This document shows positions 44,046 through 51,261 of a stretch of 51,261 nucleotides of DNA, piece after piece. A model generated the notes under the pieces. That model saw only the letters and a program-made list of their open reading frames with translations. It searched no databases and was not told where the DNA came from. The stretch lies in the NCBI GenBank assembly GCA_947167125.1, contig CAMVGT010000011.1, positions 1 to 51,261 of the forward strand, given 5' to 3'. How positions within the stretch are numbered: the first letter of the stretch is position 1; each line of letters begins with the position of its first letter. The position numbers and the translations under genes are program-made. The DNA comes from an uncultured Erysipelotrichaceae bacterium. GTDB taxonomy: Bacteria; Bacillota_I; Bacilli_A; Erysipelotrichales; Erysipelotrichaceae.

Positions 44046-44902
44046 CTCTCAAGATTGAAATATACAAACAGCATGCGGTCCTTGCCGTTCATATCACGGA
44101 CAATTTCATACTTCGCTTCCGGAAGCAGCTCTTCCACCAGTCTGCTCATTCTTTCACGCTGATCCCATCCCATTTCAAAAGCCATAAATGCTTTTTCTTT
44201 GAGAAGTTCCCGGCATCTTTCAAAAATCTTCCGGTAGAAATACAGACCGTCGCTGCCGCCGAACAATGCCACATGCGGTTCAAAGTCCACAACCGATTTT
44301 TCCATCTGTTCATCGGCAGGAATATAAGGCGGATTGGAAATCAGGACATCCAGTTTTCTGCCCTGGGCAATCAGCGGCTCCAGCATGTCTCCTGCTGTGA
44401 AATCAATTTCAGCGCCGTTGATTTCCGCATTCTGTCTGGCGGTGACAAGTGCTTCCTCACTGATGTCTGTCGCATGCATGACCACCTTCGGCTCCTCCAG
44501 GGCAACCGCAATCGCAATCGCGCCGGAACCGGTGCCGACATCCGCACATTCAACCTTTTCATAATCCGGGAAGAATTCATCGATTCTCGCAAGAATCTGT
44601 GCGCAGAGCTCTTCTGTTTCCGGACGGGGAATCAGCACATCGCCGTTGACAATCATCTTATATCCGTAGAACCAGCTGTAGCCGAGCACATGCGCCATCG
44701 GCTCCTGCTTCAGAATCCGTTCCATGCCTTTATCAAATTCAGCTTCCAGTTCCGCCGGCATTTCCTCTTCAAAATTCATATAGAGGTTGTAGCGCTCTCT
44801 CTGTGTAAGCTCCACAAGGTATGCCATGACGGTTTCTGCAGGAACATCATTCTGCTCACACAGCGCCTCATATTTTCTGACGCTTTCCGAAAATCTTGTC
44901 AC
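44033..44902 (-). CDS. prmC: Release factor glutamine methyltransferase
   Basis: A 289-residue SAM-dependent enzyme that methylates the Gln of the GGQ motif in release factors. The SAM motif DVGTGSGAIAIA and the substrate motif SNPPYIP are intact, after an N-terminal helical domain. It overlaps the prfA stop codon by 4 bp (ATGA), so enzyme and substrate are made together. Confidence 0.96.
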   Translation of the reverse strand: MTRFSESVRKYEALCEQNDVPAETVMAYLVELTQRERYNLYMNFEEEMPAELEAEFDKGMERILKQEPMAHVLGYSWFYGYKMIVNGDVLIPRPETEELCAQILARIDEFFPDYEKVECADVGTGSGAIAIAVALEEPKVVMHATDISEEALVTARQNAEINGAEIDFTAGDMLEPLIAQGRKLDVLISNPPYIPADEQMEKSVVDFEPHVALFGGSDGLYFYRKIFERCRELLKEKAFMAFEMGWDQRERMSRLVEELLPEAKYEIVRDMNGKDRMLFVYFNLERKDS

Positions 44903-45975
44903 TGTGCGCTTTCCTCCAGCTTTCTCTTTTCTTCTTCCGCAAGAAGTCCTTCAATCACCGCGTCCAGCTTGCCTTCCATAATGCGGTCAAGCTGGGTGAT
45001 GGTCAGCCCGATTCTGTGATCGGTCACACGGTTCTGCGGATAGTTGTAGGTGCGGATCTTTTCCGAACGGTCGCCCGTTCCGATTTTCGCACGGCGGATT
45101 TTGCCTTCTTCCTCTTCCCTCTGTCTGCTGATTTCTTCATAGACACGGGCACGGATCAGACGCATCGCTGTTTCACGGTTTTCAATCTGGCTTCTTCCTT
45201 CCTGGCAGTTAACAGTTATGCCGGTGGGAATATGCACGATTCTGACCGCGCTGTCGGTCTTGTTGATATGCTGACCGCCGGCGCCTGAAGCACGGTGTGT
45301 TTCAATGGTCAGATCCTTCGGATCGATTTCAATATCCGCTTCCTCCGCTTCCGGCTGACACAGCACCGTTGCCGTGCTGGTATGAATTCTGCCTTGTGCC
45401 TCTGTTTTGGGAACACGCTGCACACGGTGCACGCCGGATTCGTATTTCAGTTCCCGGTAAACATCATTTCCCTTGATGGAGAAAATGATTTGCGAAAAGC
45501 CGCCGGCTTCGGAAACATTCGCTTCCATGACCTGTACTTTCCATCCTTTGGATTCCGCATATTTTGTATACATGCGGTACAGATCGCCGGCAAAGATATT
45601 TCCTTCGTCTCCGCCTGCTCCGCCTCTGATTTCCATGATCGCGTCATGGTCATCATCGGGATCCCGCGTGATCAGAAGATGCTGAATATGTTCGAGCAGC
45701 TTTTCACGCTCAGGTTCGCATTCCTCTTTTTCCATCTTTGCCATTTCACGCAGCTCTTCATCATTTTCATGAAGCATTTCATCTGCCTGTCCGATTCTCT
45801 CATCCAGGCTTTTCAGATGCTGCCATGCGTCCACGGCCTGCTTCAGTGAAGCCTGTTCCTTTGAAAGTCTTGTCAGCTTTGATGGATTGGAGTAGTTCTC
45901 CTCCTTGAGCATTTCACTGCTGATTTCGTTGTATCTGTTTTCAATTTCCGTCAGTTTGGTTCTGACTGCGTCCAT
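44899..45975 (-). CDS. prfA: Peptide chain release factor 1
   Basis: A 358-residue factor that ends translation at UAA and UAG. The stop-codon-reading PxT tripeptide is PKT at 189-191, and the catalytic GGQ is at 233-235. It starts 12 bp after the rpoD stop codon, with a GGAAGGAGA ribosome binding site, and overlaps prmC. No in-frame recoding signal is seen. Confidence 0.97.
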   Translation of the reverse strand: MDAVRTKLTEIENRYNEISSEMLKEENYSNPSKLTRLSKEQASLKQAVDAWQHLKSLDERIGQADEMLHENDEELREMAKMEKEECEPEREKLLEHIQHLLITRDPDDDHDAIMEIRGGAGGDEGNIFAGDLYRMYTKYAESKGWKVQVMEANVSEAGGFSQIIFSIKGNDVYRELKYESGVHRVQRVPKTEAQGRIHTSTATVLCQPEAEEADIEIDPKDLTIETHRASGAGGQHINKTDSAVRIVHIPTGITVNCQEGRSQIENRETAMRLIRARVYEEISRQREEEEGKIRRAKIGTGDRSEKIRTYNYPQNRVTDHRIGLTITQLDRIMEGKLDAVIEGLLAEEEKRKLEESAQ

Positions 45976-45987
45976 AAGGTCTCCTTC

Positions 45988-47145
45988 CTATTCTCTGAGA
46001 TCTCTGAATTCCTGCTTGATCTGCATACTGCGATGCAGGCGGCGCAGAGCCTTTGACTCGATCTGGCGGATTCTTTCTCTTGTGACGTGGCACTCGTTTC
46101 CGACTTCTTCAAGTGTCTTCGGCTTTCCTGTTCCATCCAGTCCAAAGCGCATCCTCACGATTTTTTCTTCCCTTTCCGGAAGTTCTTTCAGAAGCTTGTC
46201 AACCTGGTCGCGGAGAATGGAACTGTTCGCATATGCGACCGGATCCACAGCGGATGTGTCCTGAATGAAATCGCTGAGCGTGCTGTTTTCCTCATCGCCG
46301 GCAGGCGACTCCAGCGATACCGGATCCATGCCGATCTTCTGGATTTCCATCACTCTCTGCGGCGTCATTCCTTCCAGCTGGGCGGCAATCTCCGCCACCG
46401 TCGGTTCTCTTCCGAGTTCCTGCATCAGCTTTCTCTGCACACGGTTGACACGCATAATCTGTTCGGTCATGTGAACAGGCAGACGGATATCTCTGCTCTG
46501 GTCCGCGATCGCTCTGACCATTGACTGCCGGATCCACCATGTCGCATAGGTACTGAAGCGGAATCCTTTTGTGTAGTCAAACTTTTCAACCGCGCGCATC
46601 AATCCGATATTTCCTTCCTGAATCAAATCCTGAAAGGAAAGACCTCTGTTCAGATATTCCTTCGCCATTGATACAACCAGACGCAGATTGGAGGAAATGA
46701 GAATTTCCTTCGCTTCCTTATCGCCTTCTGAAACACGCTTTGCAATATCGTATTCCTGCTGAGCTGTCAGCAGGGGTATCTCGCCGATCTCTCTGAGATA
46801 AACTTTTACCGAATCATTCTGACTCTTTTTCCGTGATGTTTCAATATAAGGATCAGGGGAATCTGTCTGATCCTCCATATCCTCATCCGGTTCATCACTC
46901 ACTTCGTCACGTTCTTCCGCAGCTTCCTTGCTTTCTTCATCCAGCAGGTCCGCGTCGGCACTGATAAAAATGCCCTGCTGCTGTATCCATTCAAAGAGCT
47001 GATCTTCTTCTTCATCTGTCAAATGATTCTTTTCTGCTTCTTCCAGCAGTTCCTTCTGGGTAATTTGTTCACCTTTTTTGGATTTCTCCAGAAATTCGTT
47101 ACAGACAGCACCCAGAGTTTTCAGATTATTCTGTGTGTTATTCAT
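45988..47145 (-). CDS. rpoD: RNA polymerase primary sigma factor
   Basis: A 385-residue housekeeping sigma-70. A region 1.1-like helical part (residues 1-60) is followed by an acidic linker (63-97). Region 1.2 starts near 112. Region 2 includes [17 protein letters not shown] and [12 protein letters not shown] (about 178-206). Region 4 ends with [17 protein letters not shown], the -35-recognising helix. The ATG at 47145 has AGGAAAGGA upstream; a longer frame crosses the promoter. It is co-transcribed with prfA and prmC rather than with dnaG, which is not in the window. Confidence 0.96.
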   Translation of the reverse strand: MNNTQNNLKTLGAVCNEFLEKSKKGEQITQKELLEEAEKNHLTDEEEDQLFEWIQQQGIFISADADLLDEESKEAAEERDEVSDEPDEDMEDQTDSPDPYIETSRKKSQNDSVKVYLREIGEIPLLTAQQEYDIAKRVSEGDKEAKEILISSNLRLVVSMAKEYLNRGLSFQDLIQEGNIGLMRAVEKFDYTKGFRFSTYATWWIRQSMVRAIADQSRDIRLPVHMTEQIMRVNRVQRKLMQELGREPTVAEIAAQLEGMTPQRVMEIQKIGMDPVSLESPAGDEENSTLSDFIQDTSAVDPVAYANSSILRDQVDKLLKELPEREEKIVRMRFGLDGTGKPKTLEEVGNECHVTRERIRQIESKALRRLHRSMQIKQEFRDLRE

Positions 47146-47161
47146 TATGATCCTTTCCTGT

Positions 47162-47173
47162 CTATACGTATAG
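47162..47173. promoter_or_regulatory. Perfect palindrome before rpoD
   Basis: CTATACGTATAG, 12 bp, 16 bp upstream of the rpoD start and near a weak TTGATC / TATACG promoter. Either a regulator site or chance. Confidence 0.35.
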
Positions 47174-47222
47174 TTTAATTCTACTACATTGATCAAAAAG
47201 GGGAAAGTTTCTGAGCTTAAAC

Positions 47223-47264
47223 AAAAAAAGGACAGAAGGCGCTTATTACGGCGGGCTTCTATCC
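47223..47264 (-). terminator. Terminator upstream of rpoD (end of an unassigned transcript)
   Basis: Minus strand GGATAGAAG/CTTCTGTCC with an inner CGC/GCG, followed by TTTTTTT. The rpmE gene upstream already has its own terminator, so this hairpin ends either read-through or a separate RNA. Confidence 0.8.
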
Positions 47265-47270
47265 TCCCTG

Positions 47271-47390
47271 GGGAGGGCTTGATTCAGCGCGGTACATACA
47301 AAAAGCTCTTCATACCGCATTCGCATCGTGTTCGTACAATCAAGTTATCATTTGATCAGTCACAGAACCGATACAATCGCCCTCTTTTTT
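47271..47390. ncRNA. Structured intergenic region, candidate small RNA
   Basis: Nested inverted repeats: GAGGGC (47273-47278) with GCCCTC (47379-47384), CTTGATT (47278-47284) with AATCAAG (47338-47344), and GCGGTA (47289-47294) with TACCGC (47313-47318). On the plus strand the outermost arm runs into TTTTTT. On the minus strand a terminator follows at 47223-47264. No protein-coding frame fits and I do not recognise an RNA family. Strand is undecided. Confidence 0.4.
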
Positions 47391-47404
47391 AGAAAATTAC
47401 CGAA

Positions 47405-47437
47405 AAAAAGAAAAACTGCTGAATGATCAGCAGCTTC
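47405..47437 (-). terminator. Terminator of rpmE
   Basis: Minus strand GCTGCTG/CAGCAG hairpin followed by TTTTTCTTTTTTT. Confidence 0.9.
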
Positions 47438-47641
47438 TTATTTAAGTCCGTATTTCTTATTGAACTTTTCGACACGACCCTGTGCCTGTGCAAATCTCTG
47501 ACGGCCTGTGTAGAACGGATGGCAGTTTGAGCAGGTATCAACCTTGATTTCCTTCAGTGTGGATCCTGTTACAAATTCGCTTCCGCAGCTTGTGCAGACA
47601 ACTTTGCACTGATAATACTTGGGGTGAGTATTCTGTTTCAT
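47438..47641 (-). CDS. rpmE: 50S ribosomal protein L31 (zinc-binding type)
   Basis: A 67-residue ribosomal protein. Cys residues in [11 protein letters not shown] and [14 protein letters not shown] form the zinc site of the C+ type, so it is the zinc-dependent form. The [15 protein letters not shown] tail is standard. Own promoter and terminator. A GGGAGACG ribosome binding site precedes the ATG. Confidence 0.97.
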   Translation of the reverse strand: MKQNTHPKYYQCKVVCTSCGSEFVTGSTLKEIKVDTCSNCHPFYTGRQRFAQAQGRVEKFNKKYGLK

Positions 47642-47697
47642 AGTTCGTCTCCCTTCTGCCTTAAGCCTCTATGCGTGCTTAAAGAAAGTGCTTATTA

Positions 47698-47726
47698 ATC
47701 TTATCACACGGTTTTTTCAGTGACAA
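47698..47726 (-). promoter_or_regulatory. rpmE promoter
   Basis: Minus strand -35 TTGTCA (47721-47726), 17-bp spacer, -10 TAAGAT (47698-47703). The short leader contains a TTAAGC/GCTTAA hairpin before the ribosome binding site. Confidence 0.75.
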
Positions 47727-47734
47727 GAAAAATC

Positions 47735-48997
47735 CTAATCAACATTTTCGCGCCAGATCTTCGCTCCGAGGGCACTCAGTTTCTTATCGATTTCCGAATA
47801 TCCGCGGTCGATATGATACACATTGTCAATGGATGTGACACCCTCTGCGAGAAGTCCTGCCACGATCATTGCCGCACCGCATCTCAGGTCTGTCGCGCTG
47901 ACTTTTGTGCCGTAAAGAGGTGTCGGTCCCTTGATGATGGCAGCTGCCTGCATCAGTTCAATATCCGCGCCCATCTTGGCAAGTTCAATACAGTGCTTGA
48001 AGCGTTCAATATAAATCGTTTCGGTGATTTTTCCTTCGCCTTCCGCCTGTGTCAGCAATGCGGTCAAAGGCTGCTGCAGGTCTGTCGCAAAACCCGGATA
48101 CGGTCTGGTGGTGATATCCACACTCTTCAGGTTTTCACTGCGTTCAATCACAACCTTATCCACACCGACTTCCATGTTTACGCCCATTTCCTTGAGCTTG
48201 GAAAGAAGCGCGTCAAGATGCTGGGGAATGATGTTGTTGATGACCATGCGCTTAGCCATCGCGGCAGCGATGATAATGAATGTGCCTGCTTCAATTCTGT
48301 CCGGAATGATTTCATGGAAACAGCCTGACAGACTCTTGACGCCGTCGATGGTGATGACATTGGTTCCGGCACCGCGGATTCTTGCGCCCATCTTGTTCAG
48401 AAGAGTCGCAACGTCGATGATCTCCGGTTCCTTTGCGGCATTTTCAATCGTCGTTCTGCCTTCCGCATAAACGGAAGCCATCATGATGTTGATCGTCGCA
48501 CCGACACTGGCAATATCAAGGAAGATTTTCGCGCCTTTCAGCTTCTTTGCCTGAATGGTATAGCATGCCTTTTCATATGTGACTTTTGCGCCGAGAGCTT
48601 CAAAACCTTTGAGATGCAGATCGATCGGTCTTGGGCCTAAGTAGCATCCTCCCGGCATCTTCATACGGACATATCCGTACTTGCCGAGAAGCGCACCCAT
48701 GAAATAATAGGAAGCTCTCAGTTTTGTGACGATATCATCATCAAGATCCACATTTTCCATATGGGAAGGATCGATGATGATATGATCATTGGCCACTTCA
48801 ATCACTTCAACTTTGAGAATTCTCAGAATATCCGCGAGCGCCTTGACATCTGCGATCTGCGGAATTCCGACAATCGTAACAGGACCATTGGCGAGTACTG
48901 CCGCAGGTATCAGGGCGACTGTTGCGTTCTTTGCGCCGGAAATCTTCACTTCACCTTCCAGAAGATGTCCGCCTTCTATTTTCATTACCTCATGCAT
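47735..48997 (-). CDS. murA: UDP-N-acetylglucosamine 1-carboxyvinyltransferase
   Basis: A 420-residue cytosolic enzyme that commits UDP-GlcNAc to peptidoglycan synthesis by adding enolpyruvate. The catalytic, fosfomycin-sensitive Cys is Cys118 ([12 protein letters not shown]). The N-terminal [11 protein letters not shown] is standard. Its start overlaps the end of the HAD phosphatase gene by 8 bp. Confidence 0.97.
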   Translation of the reverse strand: MHEVMKIEGGHLLEGEVKISGAKNATVALIPAAVLANGPVTIVGIPQIADVKALADILRILKVEVIEVANDHIIIDPSHMENVDLDDDIVTKLRASYYFMGALLGKYGYVRMKMPGGCYLGPRPIDLHLKGFEALGAKVTYEKACYTIQAKKLKGAKIFLDIASVGATINIMMASVYAEGRTTIENAAKEPEIIDVATLLNKMGARIRGAGTNVITIDGVKSLSGCFHEIIPDRIEAGTFIIIAAAMAKRMVINNIIPQHLDALLSKLKEMGVNMEVGVDKVVIERSENLKSVDITTRPYPGFATDLQQPLTALLTQAEGEGKITETIYIERFKHCIELAKMGADIELMQAAAIIKGPTPLYGTKVSATDLRCGAAMIVAGLLAEGVTSIDNVYHIDRGYSEIDKKLSALGAKIWRENVD

Positions 48998-49649
48998 AGG
49001 TATTCTCCCTTCTGATCCATTCTGTAAGTTCCTGGATATCTTTCACAATCAGATCCGCATGGCTCTGATCCTGACGAAACCGGTTGTCTTCACGCGCGAC
49101 TGTAAAGATCCCGGCATTTTTTCCTGCTTCTATTCCAAGTCTGCTGTCTTCATAGACAAGGCATTCCGCCTTGTCCACGTGCAGCGATTCTGCGGCAGTT
49201 TCGTAAATATCTCCTGCCGGTTTGGGTCTGGCACAGTTTTCCCCGCTTTCAATATAATCGAACAGCTCACTGATTCCCATCGCTTCCAGGCTGTTTTTAA
49301 TAATTGACATCGGTGAAGCTGAGCAGACAGCTGTTTTGATGCCCATTGCCCTTAGTTTCCTGAGTTCTTCAGGAATACCCGGAAACATAATCGCTTTATA
49401 ATCCAGAGGATGCAGAACATTGAAATATTCCTCATTCCCTTTGATGATCGTCTCCCTTGGTACTTTGTAATCCAGGAGCTTTTCAAGAAGTGAATAGTTT
49501 TCTTCCATCCCAAGACCGATCGTCGCAAAAACCGCTTCATCCGGGCCGGTATATCCATACTGTCTCAGCTGATCGATCGTTCCCTCTAAATACCAGCATT
49601 CACTGTCATAGAGAATGCCGTCCATGTCAAATAAAACTGCTTTTTTCAT
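48990..49649 (-). CDS. HAD hydrolase, beta-phosphoglucomutase-like
   Basis: A 219-residue phosphatase or mutase of HAD subfamily IA. Motif I is [11 protein letters not shown], motif II SASP, and the C-terminal motif [16 protein letters not shown] is diagnostic. The substrate is probably a phosphosugar. I start at the ATG at 49649 by homology; an in-frame GTG at 49676 is possible, and neither has a clear ribosome binding site. It is coupled to murA by overlap. Confidence 0.87.
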   Translation of the reverse strand: MKKAVLFDMDGILYDSECWYLEGTIDQLRQYGYTGPDEAVFATIGLGMEENYSLLEKLLDYKVPRETIIKGNEEYFNVLHPLDYKAIMFPGIPEELRKLRAMGIKTAVCSASPMSIIKNSLEAMGISELFDYIESGENCARPKPAGDIYETAAESLHVDKAECLVYEDSRLGIEAGKNAGIFTVAREDNRFRQDQSHADLIVKDIQELTEWIRRENTYA

Positions 49650-49674
49650 CTGCGGATATTCTACATGATTCACC

Positions 49675-49696
49675 ACTGAAAACCAACATTTTCAGT
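49675..49696. repeat. Inverted repeat before the HAD gene
   Basis: ACTGAAAA/TTTTCAGT with a 6-nt loop, without a T tail. Might mark a weak attenuator or an mRNA processing point between the RpiR and HAD genes. Confidence 0.4.
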
Positions 49697-49718
49697 ATCT
49701 GTGTCATCTTTGCGGCGC

Positions 49719-50567
49719 CTAACGGTCAGCCTGCTGGATCTCCGATACAGTTTTGATAATTCCCTGATTGCGTTCATAATCCAGATTGAACAGGATCGCA
49801 TACAGGATATCCAGCATCAGAAATACTGCCGTTCTTGTGCCGAACATATTTGTCCTTGGCTGCGGTTCATAGAAGCCGCCTTCGGATATAATGTCAGCCA
49901 GTTTTTTCAATGTTCCGGTCATAGGTCCGCAGATCAGGCATACCGGTATATTCCGGCCGTTCAGAATCCGTGCGCTGCTGACAAGCGATGTTTCCCTGCT
50001 GCTGTAGGCAATAAACAGCGCGGTGCTGTTTTCCGGCTGGGCGGCAGCGATGCGCACATACTGACCCGGCATCGTGCATGTGTTCACCTGATAGCCGATT
50101 CCGCGCAGCTTGACCGCGAAATCATAGGCCGCTATATAATGTTCCTCCAGCGCATAGATCGTTACCGACCGTGTGCTCTGCATTTCCTTTGCCGTCTGCA
50201 GAAGCGCTTCAGCGGATAAACCGGAATAAATATCATTGATTGCCTTATATTGGATTGAAATCATTTTTCTTGCGGTATCTTCCGGAGAGTCTTCTTTGGC
50301 AAACGGCCTGGAGGCGTCAATATCAATCTTATCCGAGGAAAAGGCATTCAGTTCCTTTGCGAGTTCCACGCAGAGTTCCTTGTGTCCGTGAAATCCGAAT
50401 TTCTTGCAGAAACGGATAATCGTGGATTTTGAGACATAAATCCTCTCTGCGAACTCATCCAGCGTCATGCCGATGACATCTTCGGTGTGGGCACGGATAT
50501 ATTCCGCGATCTGGCTTTCTGTCGGCGTCAGGGCTTCCCTGTTTTTTATACGGTCAATGATTTTCAT
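49719..50567 (-). CDS. RpiR/MurR-family regulator with SIS domain
   Basis: A 282-residue regulator. The N-terminal HTH (about 1-75) has TLDEFAERIYVSKSTIIRFCKKFG. The C-terminal SIS sugar-phosphate-binding domain (about 110-250) has TALFIAYSSRETS. Such proteins respond to phosphosugars such as GlcNAc- or MurNAc-phosphate. The target is unknown; the neighbouring PTS IIC gene is a candidate, though a terminator lies between. Confidence 0.92.
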   Translation of the reverse strand: MKIIDRIKNREALTPTESQIAEYIRAHTEDVIGMTLDEFAERIYVSKSTIIRFCKKFGFHGHKELCVELAKELNAFSSDKIDIDASRPFAKEDSPEDTARKMISIQYKAINDIYSGLSAEALLQTAKEMQSTRSVTIYALEEHYIAAYDFAVKLRGIGYQVNTCTMPGQYVRIAAAQPENSTALFIAYSSRETSLVSSARILNGRNIPVCLICGPMTGTLKKLADIISEGGFYEPQPRTNMFGTRTAVFLMLDILYAILFNLDYERNQGIIKTVSEIQQADR

Positions 50568-50592
50568 AAGTTCATTTTATTTCAATCGGCAC

Positions 50593-50623
50593 AAAAAAAG
50601 AAGCTGTTATCAGAAACAGCTTC
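50593..50623 (-). terminator. Terminator of the PTS IIC unit
   Basis: Minus strand GAAGCTGTT/AACAGCTTC with a 6-nt loop, followed by TTTTTTTGTG. Confidence 0.92.
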
Positions 50624-50627
50624 TGTC

Positions 50628-50933
50628 TTATCTCCCTAATATAAAGTGAATTATATACTGGTAGAGAATCACGCATCCGACGAACGTCCAGAGATATACC
50701 GATGTTCTGTTCAGATGGAGTTTTTCTCTTCTCGTCCAGATATACCAGATACCTACCGGAGGAAGAAAGAGGACTATCGCGTATGCGATCAAGTTCTGTG
50801 TTGACAGAGAATTGACGATACGTTCTGAGTCCTCTTTATTAATGTAACCTTGTGCGATTTCTCGCCGGAGCTTTTTATTCTCCTCTTTTAATTCTTCCTG
50901 AGTAAGTTTCTGGCGTTTTGACGCCTTACTCAT
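50628..50933 (-). CDS. Small membrane protein with coiled-coil N terminus, unknown
   Basis: A 101-residue protein. The lysine- and glutamate-rich N terminus (1-45) looks like a short coiled coil (LTQEELKEENKKLRREI). Two membrane helices follow at about 48-68 and 79-98. It follows the PTS IIC gene by 20 bp and shares its terminator. I do not recognise a family. Confidence 0.7.
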   Translation of the reverse strand: MSKASKRQKLTQEELKEENKKLRREIAQGYINKEDSERIVNSLSTQNLIAYAIVLFLPPVGIWYIWTRREKLHLNRTSVYLWTFVGCVILYQYIIHFILGR

Positions 50934-50953
50934 GAATTATGATTCAGCTTTAA

Positions 50954-51261
50954 TTAAGCAGCTTCTTCAGACTGTCTGTTGGAGATGATAACAAACGGTG
51001 TGTAAACGAGGATGGAAGAAGCAAATGCAATGAGCTGAGATACGCCACCCATCAGCTTACCGGAAGCTGCGAGGAAGCCGAGGATACCTGTAGGTGTTGT
51101 CCAAGGAGCGTCAACGACGAATCTCGGGCAGATACCGATAACTGTCAGGAGGTAGCCGATTGTAACGGATACTACCGGAGCAAGGAAGAACGGGATACCG
51201 AGCAGAGGGTTCATAACCATCGGGATACCGAAGATAATCGGTTCGTTGATGTTGAAGATTC
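50954..51261 (-). CDS. PTS lactose/cellobiose-type IIC component (C-terminal part, truncated by the window edge)
   Basis: The frame is open to the edge of the window and holds the last 102 residues of the gene. It begins IFNINEPIIFGIPMVMNP, the conserved IIC loop of the Lac/cellobiose family (CelB/LicC-like), followed by membrane segments and the stop codon. An internal ATG at 51220 is not the true start. The sugar specificity (cellobiose, chitobiose or lichenan type) cannot be decided from this part. Confidence 0.85.
   Translation of the reverse strand, partial: IFNINEPIIFGIPMVMNPLLGIPFFLAPVVSVTIGYLLTVIGICPRFVVDAPWTTPTGILGFLAASGKLMGGVSQLIAFASSILVYTPFVIISNRQSEEAA

Noticed and set aside
47266-47300. 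GTACCGCG on the minus strand resembling the T-box core
   Set aside because: It matches only part of the GGTGGNACCGCG consensus, there is no recognisable specifier stem, and the downstream gene is rpoD rather than an aminoacyl-tRNA synthetase.
50954-51220. An 88-residue complete membrane protein starting at 51220
   Set aside because: The frame is open to the window edge and encodes the conserved PTS IIC loop upstream of that ATG, so this is the tail of a longer gene.

Overview
The window comes from a low-GC-type Bacillota (Firmicutes) anaerobe, most likely from the Erysipelotrichia. This is an inference from gene content, not a database match. The support is Firmicutes gene order (murA-rpmE, prfA-prmC, tsaC-glyA-upp, tilS-hpt-ftsH), strong GGAGG-type ribosome binding sites, a class III (oxygen-sensitive) ribonucleotide reductase, a class B sortase and several PTS components. 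Nearly all genes lie on the minus strand. No rRNA, tRNA, insertion sequence, prophage or CRISPR array was seen.

Layout. 0-3.5 kb: a copper operon (csoR, copA, copZ-like) with CsoR-type palindromes built into its promoter. 3.5-4.1 kb: gene-poor, with a small open frame and stray terminators. 4-8.5 kb: an MFS transporter, a DIP1984-family protein, a LysR regulator coupled to a cytidylate-kinase-like protein, and a divergent endonuclease/exonuclease/phosphatase-fold enzyme. 8.5-13.1 kb: the anaerobic nucleotide reduction operon. 13.2-18.3 kb: trehalose uptake and hydrolysis (treR diverging from treP-treC), with three operator palindromes. 18.3-20.9 kb: a MATE transporter and a flavin reductase divergent from an HxlR regulator. 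21.3-23.5 kb: a secreted C39-like protease and a lipoprotein. 23.5-25.4 kb: two lipolytic enzymes. 25.4-30.3 kb: an operon of a membrane protein, a GH2 glycosidase, Hsp33, Dus and a YitT protein. 30.4-37.7 kb: tilS-hpt-ftsH and upp with neighbours. 37.7-49.7 kb: housekeeping genes (glyA, tsaC, prmC, prfA, rpoD, rpmE, murA) interleaved with envelope genes (NagZ-type lipoprotein, hexapeptide transferase, sortase). 49.7-51.3 kb: an RpiR regulator, a small membrane protein and the 3' end of a PTS IIC gene.

The most unusual system is the nrd operon. Its first gene fuses a MarR DNA-binding domain to the radical-SAM activase NrdG. The second fuses NrdD to a C-terminal redoxin with a CPNC motif. The third is thioredoxin reductase. 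One transcript could therefore encode sensor/repressor, activase, reductase, electron carrier and NADPH-dependent reductase. Two adjacent inverted repeats near the predicted transcription start are natural candidate operators for the MarR domain.

Other points worth following are a MazF/PemK-like gene whose ribosome binding site forms the closing arm of the preceding terminator, a probably leaderless glycosyltransferase-like gene, an rpoD-prfA-prmC operon without dnaG, and a structured intergenic region upstream of rpoD that may encode a small RNA.
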